The notes: generated by a model not told the origin, from the letters alone. DNA of 64,000 nt from Candidatus Nitrospira nitrificans (GCF_001458775.1 NZ_CZPZ01000032.1:62001-126000); one strand, 5' to 3'; positions 36,577 to 46,986 are shown, numbered from the stretch's first letter. Made by a program: numbers and translations.

Positions 36577-37185
36577 ATGATTGCCATTATCGACTATGGA
36601 ATGGGCAACCTTCGCAGTGTCTCAAAGGCCTTTGAGGCGGTGGGACATCAGGCGATCGTCACGCGCGAGGCGGCTTCGATCCGGAATGCCGGCCACGTGG
36701 TGTTGCCGGGCGTCGGAGCGTTCGGCGATTGCATGGCGAATCTACGGCAGTATGGATTGATCGAGCCCATCAAGGCCGCGATTCGATCGGGAAAACCGTT
36801 CTTGGGGATCTGTTTGGGGTTCCAGCTGTTGTTTACGGAAAGCGAAGAGTTCGGCAGGCATGAAGGTCTGGACCTGTTTCCTGGAAAAGTTCGGGCCTTC
36901 TCAACGGACCAAGCGCTCAAAGTTCCGCACATGGGCTGGAATCAGATCGCGATCCAAAGCCCCTGTCCGGTGTTCGACGGTATAGTCGACGGATCCCATT
37001 GGTATTTCGTGCATTCTTTTTTCGTGGATCCGCAGGACAAGCGGATCGCAGCCACGACCACGACGTACGGTATTCCCTTCACCTCGAGTATTTGGAAGGA
37101 CAATGTGGTCGCGTGCCAGTTCCATCCAGAGAAGAGTCAGGCGGTCGGGCTGCAATTGATCAAGAATTTTGGAGCGTGGAAGTGA
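36577..37185 (+). CDS. hisH: Imidazole glycerol phosphate synthase, glutaminase subunit HisH
   Basis: The 202-residue class I amidotransferase supplies ammonia to HisF. It has IIDYGMGNLRSV at the start, the nucleophile Cys79 in LGICLGFQLLF, and the His-Glu pair in CQFHPEKSQ near the end. The gene is intact although the foreign-looking segment lies just upstream, so it may be transcribed from a new promoter or by read-through. Its stop overlaps the next gene (GTGA). Confidence 0.95.
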   Translation: MIAIIDYGMGNLRSVSKAFEAVGHQAIVTREAASIRNAGHVVLPGVGAFGDCMANLRQYGLIEPIKAAIRSGKPFLGICLGFQLLFTESEEFGRHEGLDLFPGKVRAFSTDQALKVPHMGWNQIAIQSPCPVFDGIVDGSHWYFVHSFFVDPQDKRIAATTTTYGIPFTSSIWKDNVVACQFHPEKSQAVGLQLIKNFGAWK

Positions 37186-37925
37186 TCGTGCACAGCCTCC
37201 TGTCCCGCATGATTCCGATGATAAGCGCCGTTGCATTGGCTGCCGTCGTTACAGGGTGTAGCGGATCGAAGGTGGCGACGAAGTCGTCCAATGAACTCTC
37301 TCGCTACCGGATTCAGTCCATTGCTTTGATCCCGTTTACGTCGATTGCGACGCCCCAAGCGCGCGATCAAGACGATCTTTTTCTTCCGACGCCTGACAGC
37401 ATCCGTCGGTCCGATATTTCCATGGGAGTCCCTCCGGAAGGGCAACCCCTGCGCACAAAAACTATGATGGTGCCGGGGTATGCGGCGGAGAAGGTGACGG
37501 AATTGTTCTGGGGTCGCCTCCGAGATCGGAAAGGTCTTCTCGTATTGGCTCCCGGTGATGCGGTCAGAGTCTCCTCAGCCGACGGAGAGCCGGCCACAAT
37601 GGGGATGGAAAAGGCGGCAGCTGAGGTGGCGAAGCGATTGAAGGCGGATGCGGCATTGATCGGTCTCGTGTCGGTGTACCAAGAGCGGGTGGGCAGTCGA
37701 CTGGGAGCGAACCCTGCTGCGACGGTTGGTTTTGAGGCCAAGGTCGTAGCGGCTGACGGGCAAGTACTCTGGGTCGGGGGCTATTATGAACGGCAGCGGC
37801 CGATGACCGAGGATCTCATGGGATTTTTGCAGCGATGGGCCTTCGTGACGGCGGAAGAATTGGCAGAGTATGGGGTTGATGAAGTCCTGAGCGATTTTCC
37901 GTTTGGTACGAGGGAGGGGAAGTAG
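37182..37925 (+). CDS. Lipoprotein encoded inside the his operon
   Basis: I start at the GTG overlapping the hisH stop; GTG 37188 and ATG 37209 are alternatives. The signal ends in a lipobox (AAVVTGC). The mature protein of about 220 residues contains IQSIALIPFTSIATP, EKVTELFWGRLRDRKGLLVL and AADGQVLWVGGYYERQRPM. This pattern resembles outer-membrane lipoproteins of the CsgG/DUF799 type, but the match is weak. It has no evident role in histidine synthesis; tight coupling to hisH and a one-base gap to hisA show co-expression. Confidence 0.65.
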   Translation: MIVHSLLSRMIPMISAVALAAVVTGCSGSKVATKSSNELSRYRIQSIALIPFTSIATPQARDQDDLFLPTPDSIRRSDISMGVPPEGQPLRTKTMMVPGYAAEKVTELFWGRLRDRKGLLVLAPGDAVRVSSADGEPATMGMEKAAAEVAKRLKADAALIGLVSVYQERVGSRLGANPAATVGFEAKVVAADGQVLWVGGYYERQRPMTEDLMGFLQRWAFVTAEELAEYGVDEVLSDFPFGTREGK

Positions 37926-37926
37926 G

Positions 37927-38652
37927 GTGCTGATCATTCCTGCCATCGATGTGAAAGATGGGCGTTGTGTGCGATTACGTCAAGGCGATATGGCGGCGGA
38001 AACGGTCTATTCCGACGATGTGACGGCGGTGGCCGGTAGGTGGCAGGAACAGGGAGCCGGCTTGATTCACGTCGTGGATTTAAACGGCGCCGTCGATGGC
38101 GAGCCCAAGAATCTGCCTCACATTGAGTCCGTCATACAGGCAGTTCGCGTAAAGGTTCAGGTCGGCGGCGGCATCAGAACAATCGACACGGTTCGCCGGT
38201 ATCTCGATGTCGGGGTGTCTCGCGTTGTGCTCGGCACCGCTGCGATCACTGATCGCGTCTTTCTCGAACGGGCCTGCCTGGAATTTCCGCGGCGGATCAT
38301 CCTTGGGCTCGACGCTCGTGACGGTCGAATCGCTGTGAAAGGCTGGACCGCAGTATCCGATGTGCGAGCGATCGATTTGTTGAAGGAGCTGTCAGGCTGC
38401 TCGATTGCCGCCGTGGTCTATACGGACATCGCGCGTGACGGCATGCTCAGCGGACCAAATCTGCCCGCCTTGAAGGAGATCGTCGAATGCTCTTCCTTCC
38501 CGGTGATTGCCTCGGGAGGGATCACCCGTCTGGAAGACCTGCGAGCCGTCCGATCACTCGGTCCAAAAATAGAGGGCGCGATCGTGGGGAAGGCCCTGTA
38601 CGATGGAAAACTGGACTTCCGGGCCGCTCTCGCGGTCCTTGGCAAGGAGTAA
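37927..38652 (+). CDS. hisA: Phosphoribosylformimino-5-aminoimidazole carboxamide ribotide isomerase
   Basis: The 241-residue TIM-barrel enzyme starts at GTG 37927 ([17 protein letters not shown] with the catalytic Asp). The phosphate loops are [13 protein letters not shown] and [13 protein letters not shown], and the second Asp is in [14 protein letters not shown]. Upstream in-frame codons overlap the lipoprotein gene and are not needed. Confidence 0.95.
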   Translation: MLIIPAIDVKDGRCVRLRQGDMAAETVYSDDVTAVAGRWQEQGAGLIHVVDLNGAVDGEPKNLPHIESVIQAVRVKVQVGGGIRTIDTVRRYLDVGVSRVVLGTAAITDRVFLERACLEFPRRIILGLDARDGRIAVKGWTAVSDVRAIDLLKELSGCSIAAVVYTDIARDGMLSGPNLPALKEIVECSSFPVIASGGITRLEDLRAVRSLGPKIEGAIVGKALYDGKLDFRAALAVLGKE

Positions 38653-38683
38653 GGGATGACGCGACGAAGAGAATCGAGCGCGT

Positions 38684-38714
38684 TTCACGTTTCACGTTTT
38701 ACATTTCACGCGTT
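38684..38714 (+). repeat. TTTCACG short tandem repeats between hisA and hisF
   Basis: Three to four near-repeats of TTTCACG (with a TTTTACA variant) end four bases before the hisF ATG. They are the reverse-strand form of the GTGAAA units found before dop. No ribosome site is visible before hisF, so the repeat occupies the place of one. Confidence 0.5.
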
Positions 38715-38717
38715 GCC

Positions 38718-39497
38718 ATGTTGACCAAACGCATCATTCCCTGTCTGGACGTCAAAGAAGGCCGCGTGGTCAAGGGCGTCAGCTTTGTGAATCTCCGCGA
38801 TGCCGGAGATCCGGTTGAAGCCGCGGTGGGGTACGATCACGAAGGAGCGGACGAACTGTGTTTTCTCGATATCACCGCTTCGCATGAAAACCGGAAAACG
38901 ATCATCGAGGTCGTTGAGCGGACGGCTGCCCGGGTATTCATGCCGCTAACGGTCGGAGGGGGCGTGGGAACGCTCGACGATATTCGAGCCTTGTTGAATG
39001 CCGGGGCGGACAAGGTGAGCATCAATACCGCGGCCGTCCGACGGCCCGAGTTCGTGCAAGAGGCTGCTCGGCGTTTTGGGACGCAATGCATCGTCGTAGC
39101 CATCGATGCCAAGCGCGCAGGGGGTGATCGCTGGGAGGTTTTCACGCACGGCGGTCGCCGGGCGACGGGACTGGATGTGGTGGAGTGGGCCACGCGGATG
39201 GGGCAGTATGGCGCCGGAGAAATCTTATTGACCAGTATGGATCAGGACGGCCGGCAGACCGGATATGATCTGGACCTGACAGCGACGGTGTCCGGGGCTG
39301 TATCGATTCCCGTGATCGCCTCCGGCGGAGTCGGCACGCTCGATCATCTCTACCAGGGCTTTGTGAAGGGGAAGGCCGACGCGGTCTTGGCGGCGTCGAT
39401 TTTTCATTTTCGGACCTATACAATCTCCCAGGCGAAGGCATATTTGCGGGAACGTGGCGTCCCGGTTCGATCAGAAAGTCTTTCTCGAGTGGCTTGA
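38718..39497 (+). CDS. hisF: Imidazole glycerol phosphate synthase, cyclase subunit HisF
   Basis: The 259-residue barrel starts at ATG 38718 ([19 protein letters not shown]). The active-site Asp residues lie in CLDVKEG and [15 protein letters not shown]; phosphate loops are [10 protein letters not shown] and [10 protein letters not shown]. It uses ammonia from HisH to close the imidazole ring. The upstream in-frame stretch lies inside hisA. Confidence 0.96.
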   Translation: MLTKRIIPCLDVKEGRVVKGVSFVNLRDAGDPVEAAVGYDHEGADELCFLDITASHENRKTIIEVVERTAARVFMPLTVGGGVGTLDDIRALLNAGADKVSINTAAVRRPEFVQEAARRFGTQCIVVAIDAKRAGGDRWEVFTHGGRRATGLDVVEWATRMGQYGAGEILLTSMDQDGRQTGYDLDLTATVSGAVSIPVIASGGVGTLDHLYQGFVKGKADAVLAASIFHFRTYTISQAKAYLRERGVPVRSESLSRVA

Positions 39498-39501
39498 CAC
39501 G

Positions 39502-40167
39502 ATGAGTCAGGGATCCGCAGATCAGTTGAAATTCGACGGGCACGGCCTGCTTCCGGCCGTCATTCAGGATTGGCTTGACGGAACGGTCTTGATGCTCGGA
39601 TACATGAACCAAGAGGCCCTCGCGAAGACGGTCGCCACACGGAGGGTGCACTTTTGGAGTCGGTCTCGAAATACGCTTTGGGAAAAAGGCGAAACCTCCG
39701 GTCATACGCTGCATGTGAAGGAACTCTTTGTCGACTGCGACCGCGACACCATTTTGGTGAAAGCGCAACCGGCGGGACCGACTTGTCATACAGGCGAGCG
39801 GGCATGTTTTTTTTCCAGGTTAGATGAACAGGGCGAGGTCGTTCGTTCCAACCCACAGGACGCACATGGCGGAATCCTTGACAGTGTCTTGCGGACGATT
39901 GATGAACGTCGCTCGAACCCCCGGACCGGTTCCTATACTTCAAAGCTGTTCGAAGGGGGGCATGACAAGATTCTGAAGAAGGTGGCGGAGGAGGCCGGAG
40001 AAGTCCTGTTGGCGTCCAAAGGCGGCAAGAAAGAGGAGATCGTGTACGAAGTAGCCGATCTGTTCTTTCACACCCTTATGGTGTTGGGATACCACGGGGT
40101 GAGTCTTCAGGAGGTTCTTCACGAATTGGGAAAGCGGTTCGGCAAGTCCGGTCTACGAGCAACGTGA
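39502..40167 (+). CDS. hisIE: Bifunctional HisIE: phosphoribosyl-AMP cyclohydrolase / phosphoribosyl-ATP pyrophosphatase
   Basis: The 221-residue fusion has an N-terminal cyclohydrolase (LMLGYMNQEALAKT, WSRSRNTLWEKGETSGH, zinc-site VDCDRDTILVKAQPAGPTCH) and a C-terminal pyrophosphatase (GGHDKILKKVAEEAGEVLLA, EIVYEVADLFFHTLMVL). ATG 39502 lies four bases after the hisF stop; GTG 39454 is an alternative. It closes the his operon. Confidence 0.94.
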   Translation: MSQGSADQLKFDGHGLLPAVIQDWLDGTVLMLGYMNQEALAKTVATRRVHFWSRSRNTLWEKGETSGHTLHVKELFVDCDRDTILVKAQPAGPTCHTGERACFFSRLDEQGEVVRSNPQDAHGGILDSVLRTIDERRSNPRTGSYTSKLFEGGHDKILKKVAEEAGEVLLASKGGKKEEIVYEVADLFFHTLMVLGYHGVSLQEVLHELGKRFGKSGLRAT

Positions 40168-40177
40168 ACGGCGCGTC

Positions 40178-40522
40178 ATGAGTGATTGCCTCTTTTGCAA
40201 GATTGTGGAAAAGAAGATTCCAGCGAAGCTGGTTCAAGAAGATGAGCACACAGTGGCGTTTGACGATATCAATCCACAGGCGCCCGTCCATACGCTGGTG
40301 ATACCCAAGCGGCATGTTTCGGCCGTTCAAGATTTAGGGGTGGAGGATGCGGCGTTGCTGGCGCGGTTGTTGATGAGTTGTACGAAAGTCGCGGCTTTGA
40401 AAGGGCTGCAGGAGTCCGGTTATCGGCTGGTTGCGAATACCGGTCGCGATGCCGGACAAACCGTCTTCCATCTCCATTTCCACGTGATGGGTGGCCGGCA
40501 TATGGCTTGGCCTCCGGGATGA
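40178..40522 (+). CDS. hinT: HIT-family protein, HinT type
   Basis: The 114-residue protein has CLFCKIVEKKIPAKLV at the start, IPKRHVSAV in the middle and the triad HLHFHVMGGRHMAWPPG at the end, the pattern of HinT phosphoramidases that hydrolyse AMP-lysine-like adducts. It lies 10 bp after hisIE, an arrangement seen in several phyla. Confidence 0.93.
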   Translation: MSDCLFCKIVEKKIPAKLVQEDEHTVAFDDINPQAPVHTLVIPKRHVSAVQDLGVEDAALLARLLMSCTKVAALKGLQESGYRLVANTGRDAGQTVFHLHFHVMGGRHMAWPPG

Positions 40523-40646
40523 GGGGGATCTCGTCGAATTGACAGGTTTTCCACCCGTCTGTTAATCTGAACGGTCAATTATTCCTATTGCTTAGCAACC
40601 GACTCGTCCGGTCGTGCGTGACGGGACCGTAGGAGCTGCGACTCTG

Positions 40647-42467
40647 GTGGGCCGAAGCTTGATTTCCGACGATATCAAGAATCGAATAAGAGATCGGGCG
40701 GATATCGCGGATGTCGTCGGTCAGCACGTCTCGCTGAGGCGGGCAGGTCAGAACCTGGTGGGGTTGTGCCCATTTCATCAAGAAAAGAGCCCTTCTTTTT
40801 CCGTCAGTCCTTCCAAGCAAATGTTTTACTGCTTCGGCTGCAAGGCCGGGGGAGATGTCTTTGCCTTTCTGACCAAGATTACAGGGGCAACCTTTCCGGA
40901 AGTGCTGCGGGAGCTTGGAGACAAGGTGGGCATTGTGGTGGAGGAGTCGCCTATAGATCGAGCGCAACGCGGGCACGCCTATCGCATCGAAGAAATCAAT
41001 CGGGCCTCCCTCACGTGGTTTCAATCTAATCTGCGCGATCCACAAATCGGCGCGACGGCTCGCGAGTATCTGGTCGGACGAGGCATACAAGAACCGACGG
41101 TGGAGTCGTTTCGAATCGGCGTCTCATCTCCGGATTGGGATGGGCTGTTTAAATTTCTTTCTCGAAAAGGGTTCTCCCACCGCGACATCATGGCAGCCGG
41201 GCTCATCAGCGCGAGAACCAACGGGAATGGCTACTACGATAAGTTTCATGCGCGGCTGATGTTCACGATCATGGATTTGCGCAAGCGCGTGGTCGGATTC
41301 GGCGGCCGCGTGCTGGGTGACGGCACGCCGAAGTATCTGAATTCCCCCGATACGCCTCTGTTTAAGAAAGGGCAGACGCTGTTTGCCTTCGATCAAGCCC
41401 GCGAAGCCATCGTCCGGATCAAGACCGTGATCGTCGTGGAAGGCTATTTCGACGCGATCGCGCTTCATCAGGCTGGGTTGACGCACACGGTGGCCACATT
41501 GGGTACAGCCTTGACGCCGGAACATATTCAAGTTCTCCGACGGTTTGCATCGAAGGTGGTGTTGCTGTTCGATCCGGATGCCGCCGGCGTTCGAGCGGCG
41601 TTGAGGGGATTGGACTTGTTTGTGAACAGTGGGTTGGGTGTCAAAGTGGTGACGCTCCCTGCGGGGGAAGATCCCGACACGTATATTCGAAAGGAAAGTC
41701 CTGACTCCTTTGCCCGATTGGAGGAGCAAGCCCCCAGTCTGCTGGACTTCGCGCTGGAAAACAGTCTCAAGGCGACGGAAATCAGCACGATCGAAGGACG
41801 GATCCGGAGCGTGGATGAGCTTCTGCGCATTCTGCAGAAGAGCGAGCATCCGATCGAGCGAGAGGAGCGACTCAAGCTCGTTGCGGAACGATTGGGAATC
41901 AATCAGTCACGGCTGATCGAACGGTATCCTGCGCTCGTGGCCCAGCAGAAGCAAGGTTCGGGAGCGCTTCGGCCGCCTCTTGCCGGGAAGTCGGATGACT
42001 CCCTCTTCAAGGGAATTCCCGAAGAGCGAGACCTTATGCTTCTCTTGTTGCAGGGGAAGCTGTCCCCGGCCGATGTCCGCCGACTCCGGCCTGAGCAGTT
42101 CTCGGTCGGAGCCTGTCGCAAGCTTGCGGAGCTGGCTCTGACTCATAGGGATCGCGATGGACGTGTTCAGGTCCAGGCGCTGCTCGATGCGTCGATGGAC
42201 GACCCCGAGTGCGGGGCTCTGGCCGCGGAACTCTCGCTTCGTGACGATCATTTCGACGACGCGCCGGCGCACATCACGGCCTGTTTGGATTGTCTGGACC
42301 GAAAACGATCGGAGCAGGTCCTGAGAGAGCTGATCGCCAGGATGAAAACGGCTGAGCGCGAAGGCCAGATGGACGAAGCGCGCATGCTGAATATGCAGAT
42401 CAACGAGGTACGGATGCGGAAAGCCGGCACGCCGACCGCCGGTGTGGTTTCATTGGTGAAGGAGTAG
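40647..42467 (+). CDS. dnaG: DNA primase DnaG
   Basis: The protein of about 606 residues lays down replication primers. It has the CHC2 zinc finger (Cys41, His44, Cys62, Cys65 in [12 protein letters not shown] and [10 protein letters not shown]), then the TOPRIM core ([17 protein letters not shown] and [14 protein letters not shown]), and a C-terminal DnaB-interacting helical region. Start is GTG 40647 after GGAGC; GTG 40614 is possible. It is followed by rpoD, the conserved macromolecular-synthesis pair, without rpsU. Confidence 0.95.
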   Translation: MGRSLISDDIKNRIRDRADIADVVGQHVSLRRAGQNLVGLCPFHQEKSPSFSVSPSKQMFYCFGCKAGGDVFAFLTKITGATFPEVLRELGDKVGIVVEESPIDRAQRGHAYRIEEINRASLTWFQSNLRDPQIGATAREYLVGRGIQEPTVESFRIGVSSPDWDGLFKFLSRKGFSHRDIMAAGLISARTNGNGYYDKFHARLMFTIMDLRKRVVGFGGRVLGDGTPKYLNSPDTPLFKKGQTLFAFDQAREAIVRIKTVIVVEGYFDAIALHQAGLTHTVATLGTALTPEHIQVLRRFASKVVLLFDPDAAGVRAALRGLDLFVNSGLGVKVVTLPAGEDPDTYIRKESPDSFARLEEQAPSLLDFALENSLKATEISTIEGRIRSVDELLRILQKSEHPIEREERLKLVAERLGINQSRLIERYPALVAQQKQGSGALRPPLAGKSDDSLFKGIPEERDLMLLLLQGKLSPADVRRLRPEQFSVGACRKLAELALTHRDRDGRVQVQALLDASMDDPECGALAAELSLRDDHFDDAPAHITACLDCLDRKRSEQVLRELIARMKTAEREGQMDEARMLNMQINEVRMRKAGTPTAGVVSLVKE

Positions 42468-42469
42468 TC

Positions 42470-44284
42470 ATGTCGAAACAAGAGTTGCTCGGTGAGGTGA
42501 AGAAGCTGATTACGATCGGGAAGGAAAAAGGCTTTCTGACGTACGACGAGCTCAACAGCACCTTGCCCGCTGAAGTCGTGTCATCGGATCAGTTTGGCAG
42601 CATCATGGCGATGTTCGGTGAAATGGATATCGAAATCATCGAGGCAAGCGATGGCGACCGGATTCAGAAACGGTCTGAAGGCGAAGTCGGCGAAGAGGTG
42701 GAAGAGGCCGAGTCGGATTCCGAGGAGGAAAACGAGAAGGCCATCGATCTGACGCCGGGCGCGCTCAGCCGCACCGACGATCCCGTGCGGCTCTACCTCA
42801 AGGAAATGGGGAGTGTGGCGCTCCTGAGCCGCGAAGGCGAGATCGAAATCGCCAAACGGATCGAAGAGGGGAAAAAAGATATCGCGTCGGTGATCTACGG
42901 CATGCCGATGACCATCGAATTCGTGTTGGCGCTCCGAGATCAGCTCAAGAACGCCAAGATCGACGTGCGTGAGATTGTGCCGATCCAGGAGACCGAAGAG
43001 GAGTTTGAGGAAGATCAGCCGCCGGTGGAACGGGATTATGAGGAGTTGCGGGTCAAGACCCTCGAGTCGCTCAATGCCGTGCGGAAAGTCTCGCTTGCGT
43101 TGAAGGCATTGGCCGAGAAAGGCAAGCATCTCGGCAGTGATCCGGTCAAGCAGAAGAAGTTCAAGAAGCAGTTCGATGCGATCCGCCAGCAAGTCGTCGA
43201 TAAAATCGAATCGGTCAACCTCCATGGCGTGCTGAAAGACCGCATGGTGCAGCGTGTCCGAGATTTGGCCGTGCAGATTCGGGTCGCCGAACGGGAAGCG
43301 GTCAGCTGCCAACGGCGGATCGGCGTGGGCGGAGAGGCAGGCGCCGAGCTGTTGAGAAAGATGTGCCGGAGCCGTCCGGACTTCCTGGCGGTCAAGCGGA
43401 AGACCGGGGTGTCGGAAGAAGCGCTGGTGGAGATCCGGAAGGTCTACCAAAACGCCAAAGCGAAGATTCGCCAGTTGGAAACGGAAGAGGCGCTCGTTCC
43501 GGCTGAGGAGATCAAGGATGCCGTCAAGCATCTGGATCTTGCGGAAGAAAAGGTCAAGCGGGGGAAGGCTGAGCTGGTTGAGGCGAATTTGCGGCTGGTG
43601 GTCAGCATCGCGAAGAAATACACGAATCGCGGTCTGCAGTTCCTCGACCTGATTCAGGAAGGCAACATCGGACTGATGAAGGCGGTGGACAAATTCGAGT
43701 ATAAGCGCGGGTATAAGTTCAGCACCTATGCGACCTGGTGGATCAGGCAGGCGATCACCCGAGCGATTGCCGATCAAGCCCGAACGATCCGGATCCCGGT
43801 TCACATGATCGAAACGATCAACAAGCTCATTCGAACCTCCCGGCACCTTGTGCAGAAGCTGGGTCGTGAGCCGCTTCCGGAAGAGATTGCCGAGCGCATG
43901 GACCTTCCGTTGGACAAGGTTCGGAAGATTCTGAAGATCGCCCGCGAGCCCATCTCGCTCGAAACACCGATCGGTGAAGAGGAAGACAGCCATCTGGGGG
44001 ATTTCATCGAAGACAAGAAGGCCGTGTCTCCGTTGGAAGCCGCCATTCGCTATGATTTGCAGCGCCAGATCAACAGCGCCTTGGAGACCTTGACGCCTCG
44101 CGAGGAGAAGGTGCTGCGCAAGCGGTTCGGTATCGGAGAGGCGACGGACCATACGCTGGAGGAAGTCGGGCAGGACTTCGAAGTGACGCGCGAGCGCATC
44201 CGGCAGATCGAAGCCAAGGCCTTGAGGAAATTACGACATCCGAGCCGCAGTAAAAAGCTGAGGAGTTTTGTCGAGAGCATCTAG
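42470..44284 (+). CDS. rpoD: Principal RNA polymerase sigma factor (sigma-70/RpoD)
   Basis: The 604-residue factor has region 1.1 (about 1-70), an acidic linker, region 1.2 ([22 protein letters not shown]) and a non-conserved region. It continues with region 2 ([54 protein letters not shown]), region 3 and the region 4 helix-turn-helix ([20 protein letters not shown]). This is the vegetative sigma, consistent with the TTGACA/TATAAT-like promoters noted in this window. Confidence 0.97.
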   Translation: MSKQELLGEVKKLITIGKEKGFLTYDELNSTLPAEVVSSDQFGSIMAMFGEMDIEIIEASDGDRIQKRSEGEVGEEVEEAESDSEEENEKAIDLTPGALSRTDDPVRLYLKEMGSVALLSREGEIEIAKRIEEGKKDIASVIYGMPMTIEFVLALRDQLKNAKIDVREIVPIQETEEEFEEDQPPVERDYEELRVKTLESLNAVRKVSLALKALAEKGKHLGSDPVKQKKFKKQFDAIRQQVVDKIESVNLHGVLKDRMVQRVRDLAVQIRVAEREAVSCQRRIGVGGEAGAELLRKMCRSRPDFLAVKRKTGVSEEALVEIRKVYQNAKAKIRQLETEEALVPAEEIKDAVKHLDLAEEKVKRGKAELVEANLRLVVSIAKKYTNRGLQFLDLIQEGNIGLMKAVDKFEYKRGYKFSTYATWWIRQAITRAIADQARTIRIPVHMIETINKLIRTSRHLVQKLGREPLPEEIAERMDLPLDKVRKILKIAREPISLETPIGEEEDSHLGDFIEDKKAVSPLEAAIRYDLQRQINSALETLTPREEKVLRKRFGIGEATDHTLEEVGQDFEVTRERIRQIEAKALRKLRHPSRSKKLRSFVESI

Positions 44285-44436
44285 GCCTGAGACGGCATGA
44301 ATTGACTCTCCTCGGAGCAGCGGCCTAGAATTGCGATTCGGGTCGGGACCCCTGTTGAGGCTGAAACCGACGAAGCCGTTAAGGATGGATGATTCACTCA
44401 ACGAGACATCAGCCTGAGTTCGAAGCGTTCCGAGTC

Positions 44437-44513
44437 GGGCCCATAGCTCAGGTGGTTAGAGCGGCTGACTCATAATCAGCTGGTCCTAGGTTCAAGTCCT
44501 AGTGGGCCCACCA
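44437..44513 (+). tRNA. tRNA with CAT anticodon, probably tRNA-Ile2
   Basis: The 77 bases form a full cloverleaf: acceptor GGGCCCA/TGGGCCC, anticodon stem GCTGA/TCAGC with loop CTCATAA, T arm CCTAGGTTCAAGTCCTAGT and an encoded CCA. The CAT anticodon could mean elongator Met or lysidine-modified Ile2. The GGGCCCATAGCTCAG start is more like Ile2, but I cannot be sure. Confidence 0.9.
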
Positions 44514-44568
44514 GTCCGAACCGGTGTCTGACCCATGTCGGTGCATCAGCATTGATGGAAAGGATACG

Positions 44569-45342
44569 TTGAACCCAAAGCTTTCCCCGCTCATCGACTT
44601 GCAAAAACTCGATCTCCGGATCATGGAGATCACCGAGATTCGCCGAAAAATTCCCGAACGTCTTCACAATGCGGAAGCTCCTCTTCGAGAGGCAGCCCAG
44701 CTTCTGAATGACACGAAAGCCATCGGCGATGCCGCCGTCAAGGAACGGCGTGCTTACGAAAAGGATCTCGAAGCTCATGAAGCGCACACCGAGAAGATGA
44801 AATTGCACGCGGCGAATCTGAAGACCAACAAAGAGTATCAGGCGCATTTGTTCGAAATCGAGTTGGCGAACAAGAAGCGGGGAGACTTTGAAGAGAAGAT
44901 TCTCTTGGCAATGGACAAGGCCGATCAACTTCAGAAGACCGTCAAAGAGCTTCAGGAGAAAAAGACCGCGCTTGAGAAAGCGTTTACCGGGGAGAAGCAG
45001 GGACTGGACGCGCAGGATAAGGAGTTGGCGGCGGAACTGGCTCAACTCGAACTCCGCCATCGAGAGGCCTCAGCGCGGGTTGAGAAAGTTTTGCTTGATC
45101 GGTACAACCAGGTCAAAGCGTCGCGGAAAGATCAGCCGCTTGCAGCCGTGCGTGACGGCATCTGTCTCGGCTGCCGTCTACAGATCCCACCGCAGCTCAT
45201 TGCGCAAGTCAAACGCTCCGACGATCTTCACGTCTGCCCCTATTGCCGACGGATTCTCTACTGGGAAGGAGAGCCGGTCGCGGAAACGCCGTCTTCGCCG
45301 GGCAGTAAGACGTCCGAACTCGAAGTAGGGGAATCGGTTTAG
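44569..45342 (+). CDS. Coiled-coil protein with C4 zinc ribbon (CT398-like)
   Basis: The 257-residue protein is mostly a long coiled coil (about 10-190) ending in a zinc ribbon with two CxxC pairs (GICLGCRLQIP and HVCPYCRRILYW). TTG 44569 follows GGAAAGGA and gives a normal start; GTG 44524 would lie only ten bases after the tRNA. Proteins of this type are widespread; a role in RNA or envelope processes has been suggested. Its stop overlaps the stop of the convergent RNase H gene. Confidence 0.8.
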   Translation: MNPKLSPLIDLQKLDLRIMEITEIRRKIPERLHNAEAPLREAAQLLNDTKAIGDAAVKERRAYEKDLEAHEAHTEKMKLHAANLKTNKEYQAHLFEIELANKKRGDFEEKILLAMDKADQLQKTVKELQEKKTALEKAFTGEKQGLDAQDKELAAELAQLELRHREASARVEKVLLDRYNQVKASRKDQPLAAVRDGICLGCRLQIPPQLIAQVKRSDDLHVCPYCRRILYWEGEPVAETPSSPGSKTSELEVGESV

Positions 45343-46001
45343 ACGAGTCCCGCCAGCACGGCCTTCGTAGTTTTGAAGTGCAGTTTCGCCACCGACCCCA
45401 GCCGATCCTGCCCGTGTTTCTTAATGATCATCTTCGCGGCGAGTTCGACGGCTGGAGAGGCGCCTTTGGGGAGAGTGGTGCCGACTTCGCCGGAGAGGCG
45501 CTTGAGGCGAAGGAGAAATTCAGCCCGTGCCAAGATCGATGCCGCGGCGACGGCTACGTCCGATTCGGCTTTCGTTCGTTGTTCCAATACGATCTTTCGT
45601 CCTTTTTCCTGCAGCACACTGAGAATCAACCGCTCGTTTCCAAATTGATCGGAGATGGCTCGCTCGCAATGCACTTGTGCGAGCAGGGTTTCCAGCGCCT
45701 TGGCATGGCCCCAGGCGAGCAAGCGGTTCAGATTTTTGATCTTGGCGTAGAGTTCGTTGTACTTTTGTGGCCCGATCGCGATGACGCTGTGTGGGCAAAT
45801 GGTCTTGATGTCGGGGGCCATCTCAAGAATCCGCCCATCCGAAATGTTCTTGCTGTCCCGGACCTGCATGAGCCTGAGTTCCCCTTGGGTCGTGCTGTCG
45901 ACAAAGACGGCGGCGATGACGAGGGGGCCGAAGTAATCACCCTTCCCGGATTCGTCGATGCCGATGCGTTCAATCGTGTCGCCGTGGTGTGACGCTGTCA
46001 T
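45339..46001 (-). CDS. rnhC: Ribonuclease HIII
   Basis: The 220-residue enzyme cleaves RNA in RNA-DNA hybrids. The catalytic start RIGIDESGKGDYFGPLVIAAV (Asp16, Glu17) with the inserted Lys-Gly is the HIII form rather than HII. The second Asp is in VRDSKNISD and the fourth acidic residue is near KAESDVAVAAASILAR. It lacks the N-terminal substrate-binding domain of longer HIII enzymes, so it is near the family minimum. ATG 46001 is chosen; the frame opens back to 46052. Confidence 0.85.
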   Translation of the reverse strand: MTASHHGDTIERIGIDESGKGDYFGPLVIAAVFVDSTTQGELRLMQVRDSKNISDGRILEMAPDIKTICPHSVIAIGPQKYNELYAKIKNLNRLLAWGHAKALETLLAQVHCERAISDQFGNERLILSVLQEKGRKIVLEQRTKAESDVAVAAASILARAEFLLRLKRLSGEVGTTLPKGASPAVELAAKMIIKKHGQDRLGSVAKLHFKTTKAVLAGLV

Positions 46002-46119
46002 GGGGCTCGCGCTTCCTCTGGAAATCCCTCCTAGGGCGCGGTAATCTACCAATGGATCGCATGATGGTCAATCGAGCATCGTGGATCTATTGCGGACTCG
46101 CTTGGCTGGAGGATCGAAA

Positions 46120-46986
46120 ATGGATGCGCCACGACACCTGAGGGCAGTGACGATCTGCTGTCTCCTCCTAGGGGGGATCGGCCTAGTGGGATGCGAGACC
46201 AATCCTTATACCGGCCGGAAGCAGTTACTTATGACGTCGGTGCGTCAAGAAGTGCAAATGGGAGCTCAGGCGTACGATCAGGTCAAGAGCGACCCCAAGA
46301 TGAGACCGTCACAAGATCCTCGTGAGATCGAACCGGTGACGCGGGTTGCGGCTCGGATCGTCGAAGCCGCAAAACGGTCGAAGTATGCGGAGATGGCCCG
46401 GCAGTTTCAGTGGGAAGTGACGGTCATTAAAGATGACAACACCGCGAACGCGTTTGCGCTGCCTGGCGGAAAGATGGCGGTCTACACCGGGATCTTTCCC
46501 ATGGCTAAGACGGAAGCGGGGTTGGCGGCGGTGATGGGGCATGAAGTGGTGCATGCCTTGGCCCGCCATGGCGCCGAGCGCATGAGTCAGGGGCAACTGA
46601 CGAACACGGTGTTGCAGGTGGCGGGCGCGGCGATCGGGCTCAGCGGCGGCAATCCCGTGCTTGGCCAGGCGACGATGGCGGCGCTTGGCGCAGGGGCGCA
46701 GGTCGGTGTGTTGCTGCCCTTCAGCCGCAAACATGAATCTGAGGCCGATTATGTGGGGATCCTCCTCGCGGCCGATGCCGGGTATGATCCGCGTGAATCG
46801 GTTGCGCTCTGGGAACGAATGGGGCAAGCATCGGGCGGCGGGGGGCAATCTGAATTCCTATCCACCCATCCCAGCCACGGTACCCGAATCGAACAGCTGA
46901 AGGAGTGGATGCCGGAGGCCATGGCCATCTACCAGAAACGAGCTCCTATGCCGGCCGCACCGCTCCCGGAAATAGGCGGCAGATAA
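46120..46986 (+). CDS. M48-family metalloprotease lipoprotein
   Basis: The 288-residue protein has a lipoprotein signal (CCLLLGGIGLVGC) followed by ETNPYTGRKQLLMTS, a common start of this subgroup. The zinc site is MGHEVVHALARHGAERMSQ (HExxH) with the third ligand in ESEADYVGI. It would act in the periplasm on envelope proteins, like LoiP/BepA relatives. A GGAGGATCG ribosome site precedes ATG 46120. Confidence 0.92.
   Translation: MDAPRHLRAVTICCLLLGGIGLVGCETNPYTGRKQLLMTSVRQEVQMGAQAYDQVKSDPKMRPSQDPREIEPVTRVAARIVEAAKRSKYAEMARQFQWEVTVIKDDNTANAFALPGGKMAVYTGIFPMAKTEAGLAAVMGHEVVHALARHGAERMSQGQLTNTVLQVAGAAIGLSGGNPVLGQATMAALGAGAQVGVLLPFSRKHESEADYVGILLAADAGYDPRESVALWERMGQASGGGGQSEFLSTHPSHGTRIEQLKEWMPEAMAIYQKRAPMPAAPLPEIGGR

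Noticed and set aside
37903-37926. Earlier start for hisA
   Set aside because: It would overlap the lipoprotein gene, and the HisA family start fits GTG 37927.
42581-44152. A 523-codon minus-strand open frame opposite rpoD
   Set aside because: It is a shadow of the strongly biased rpoD coding sequence; composition is His/Leu-rich without domain logic.
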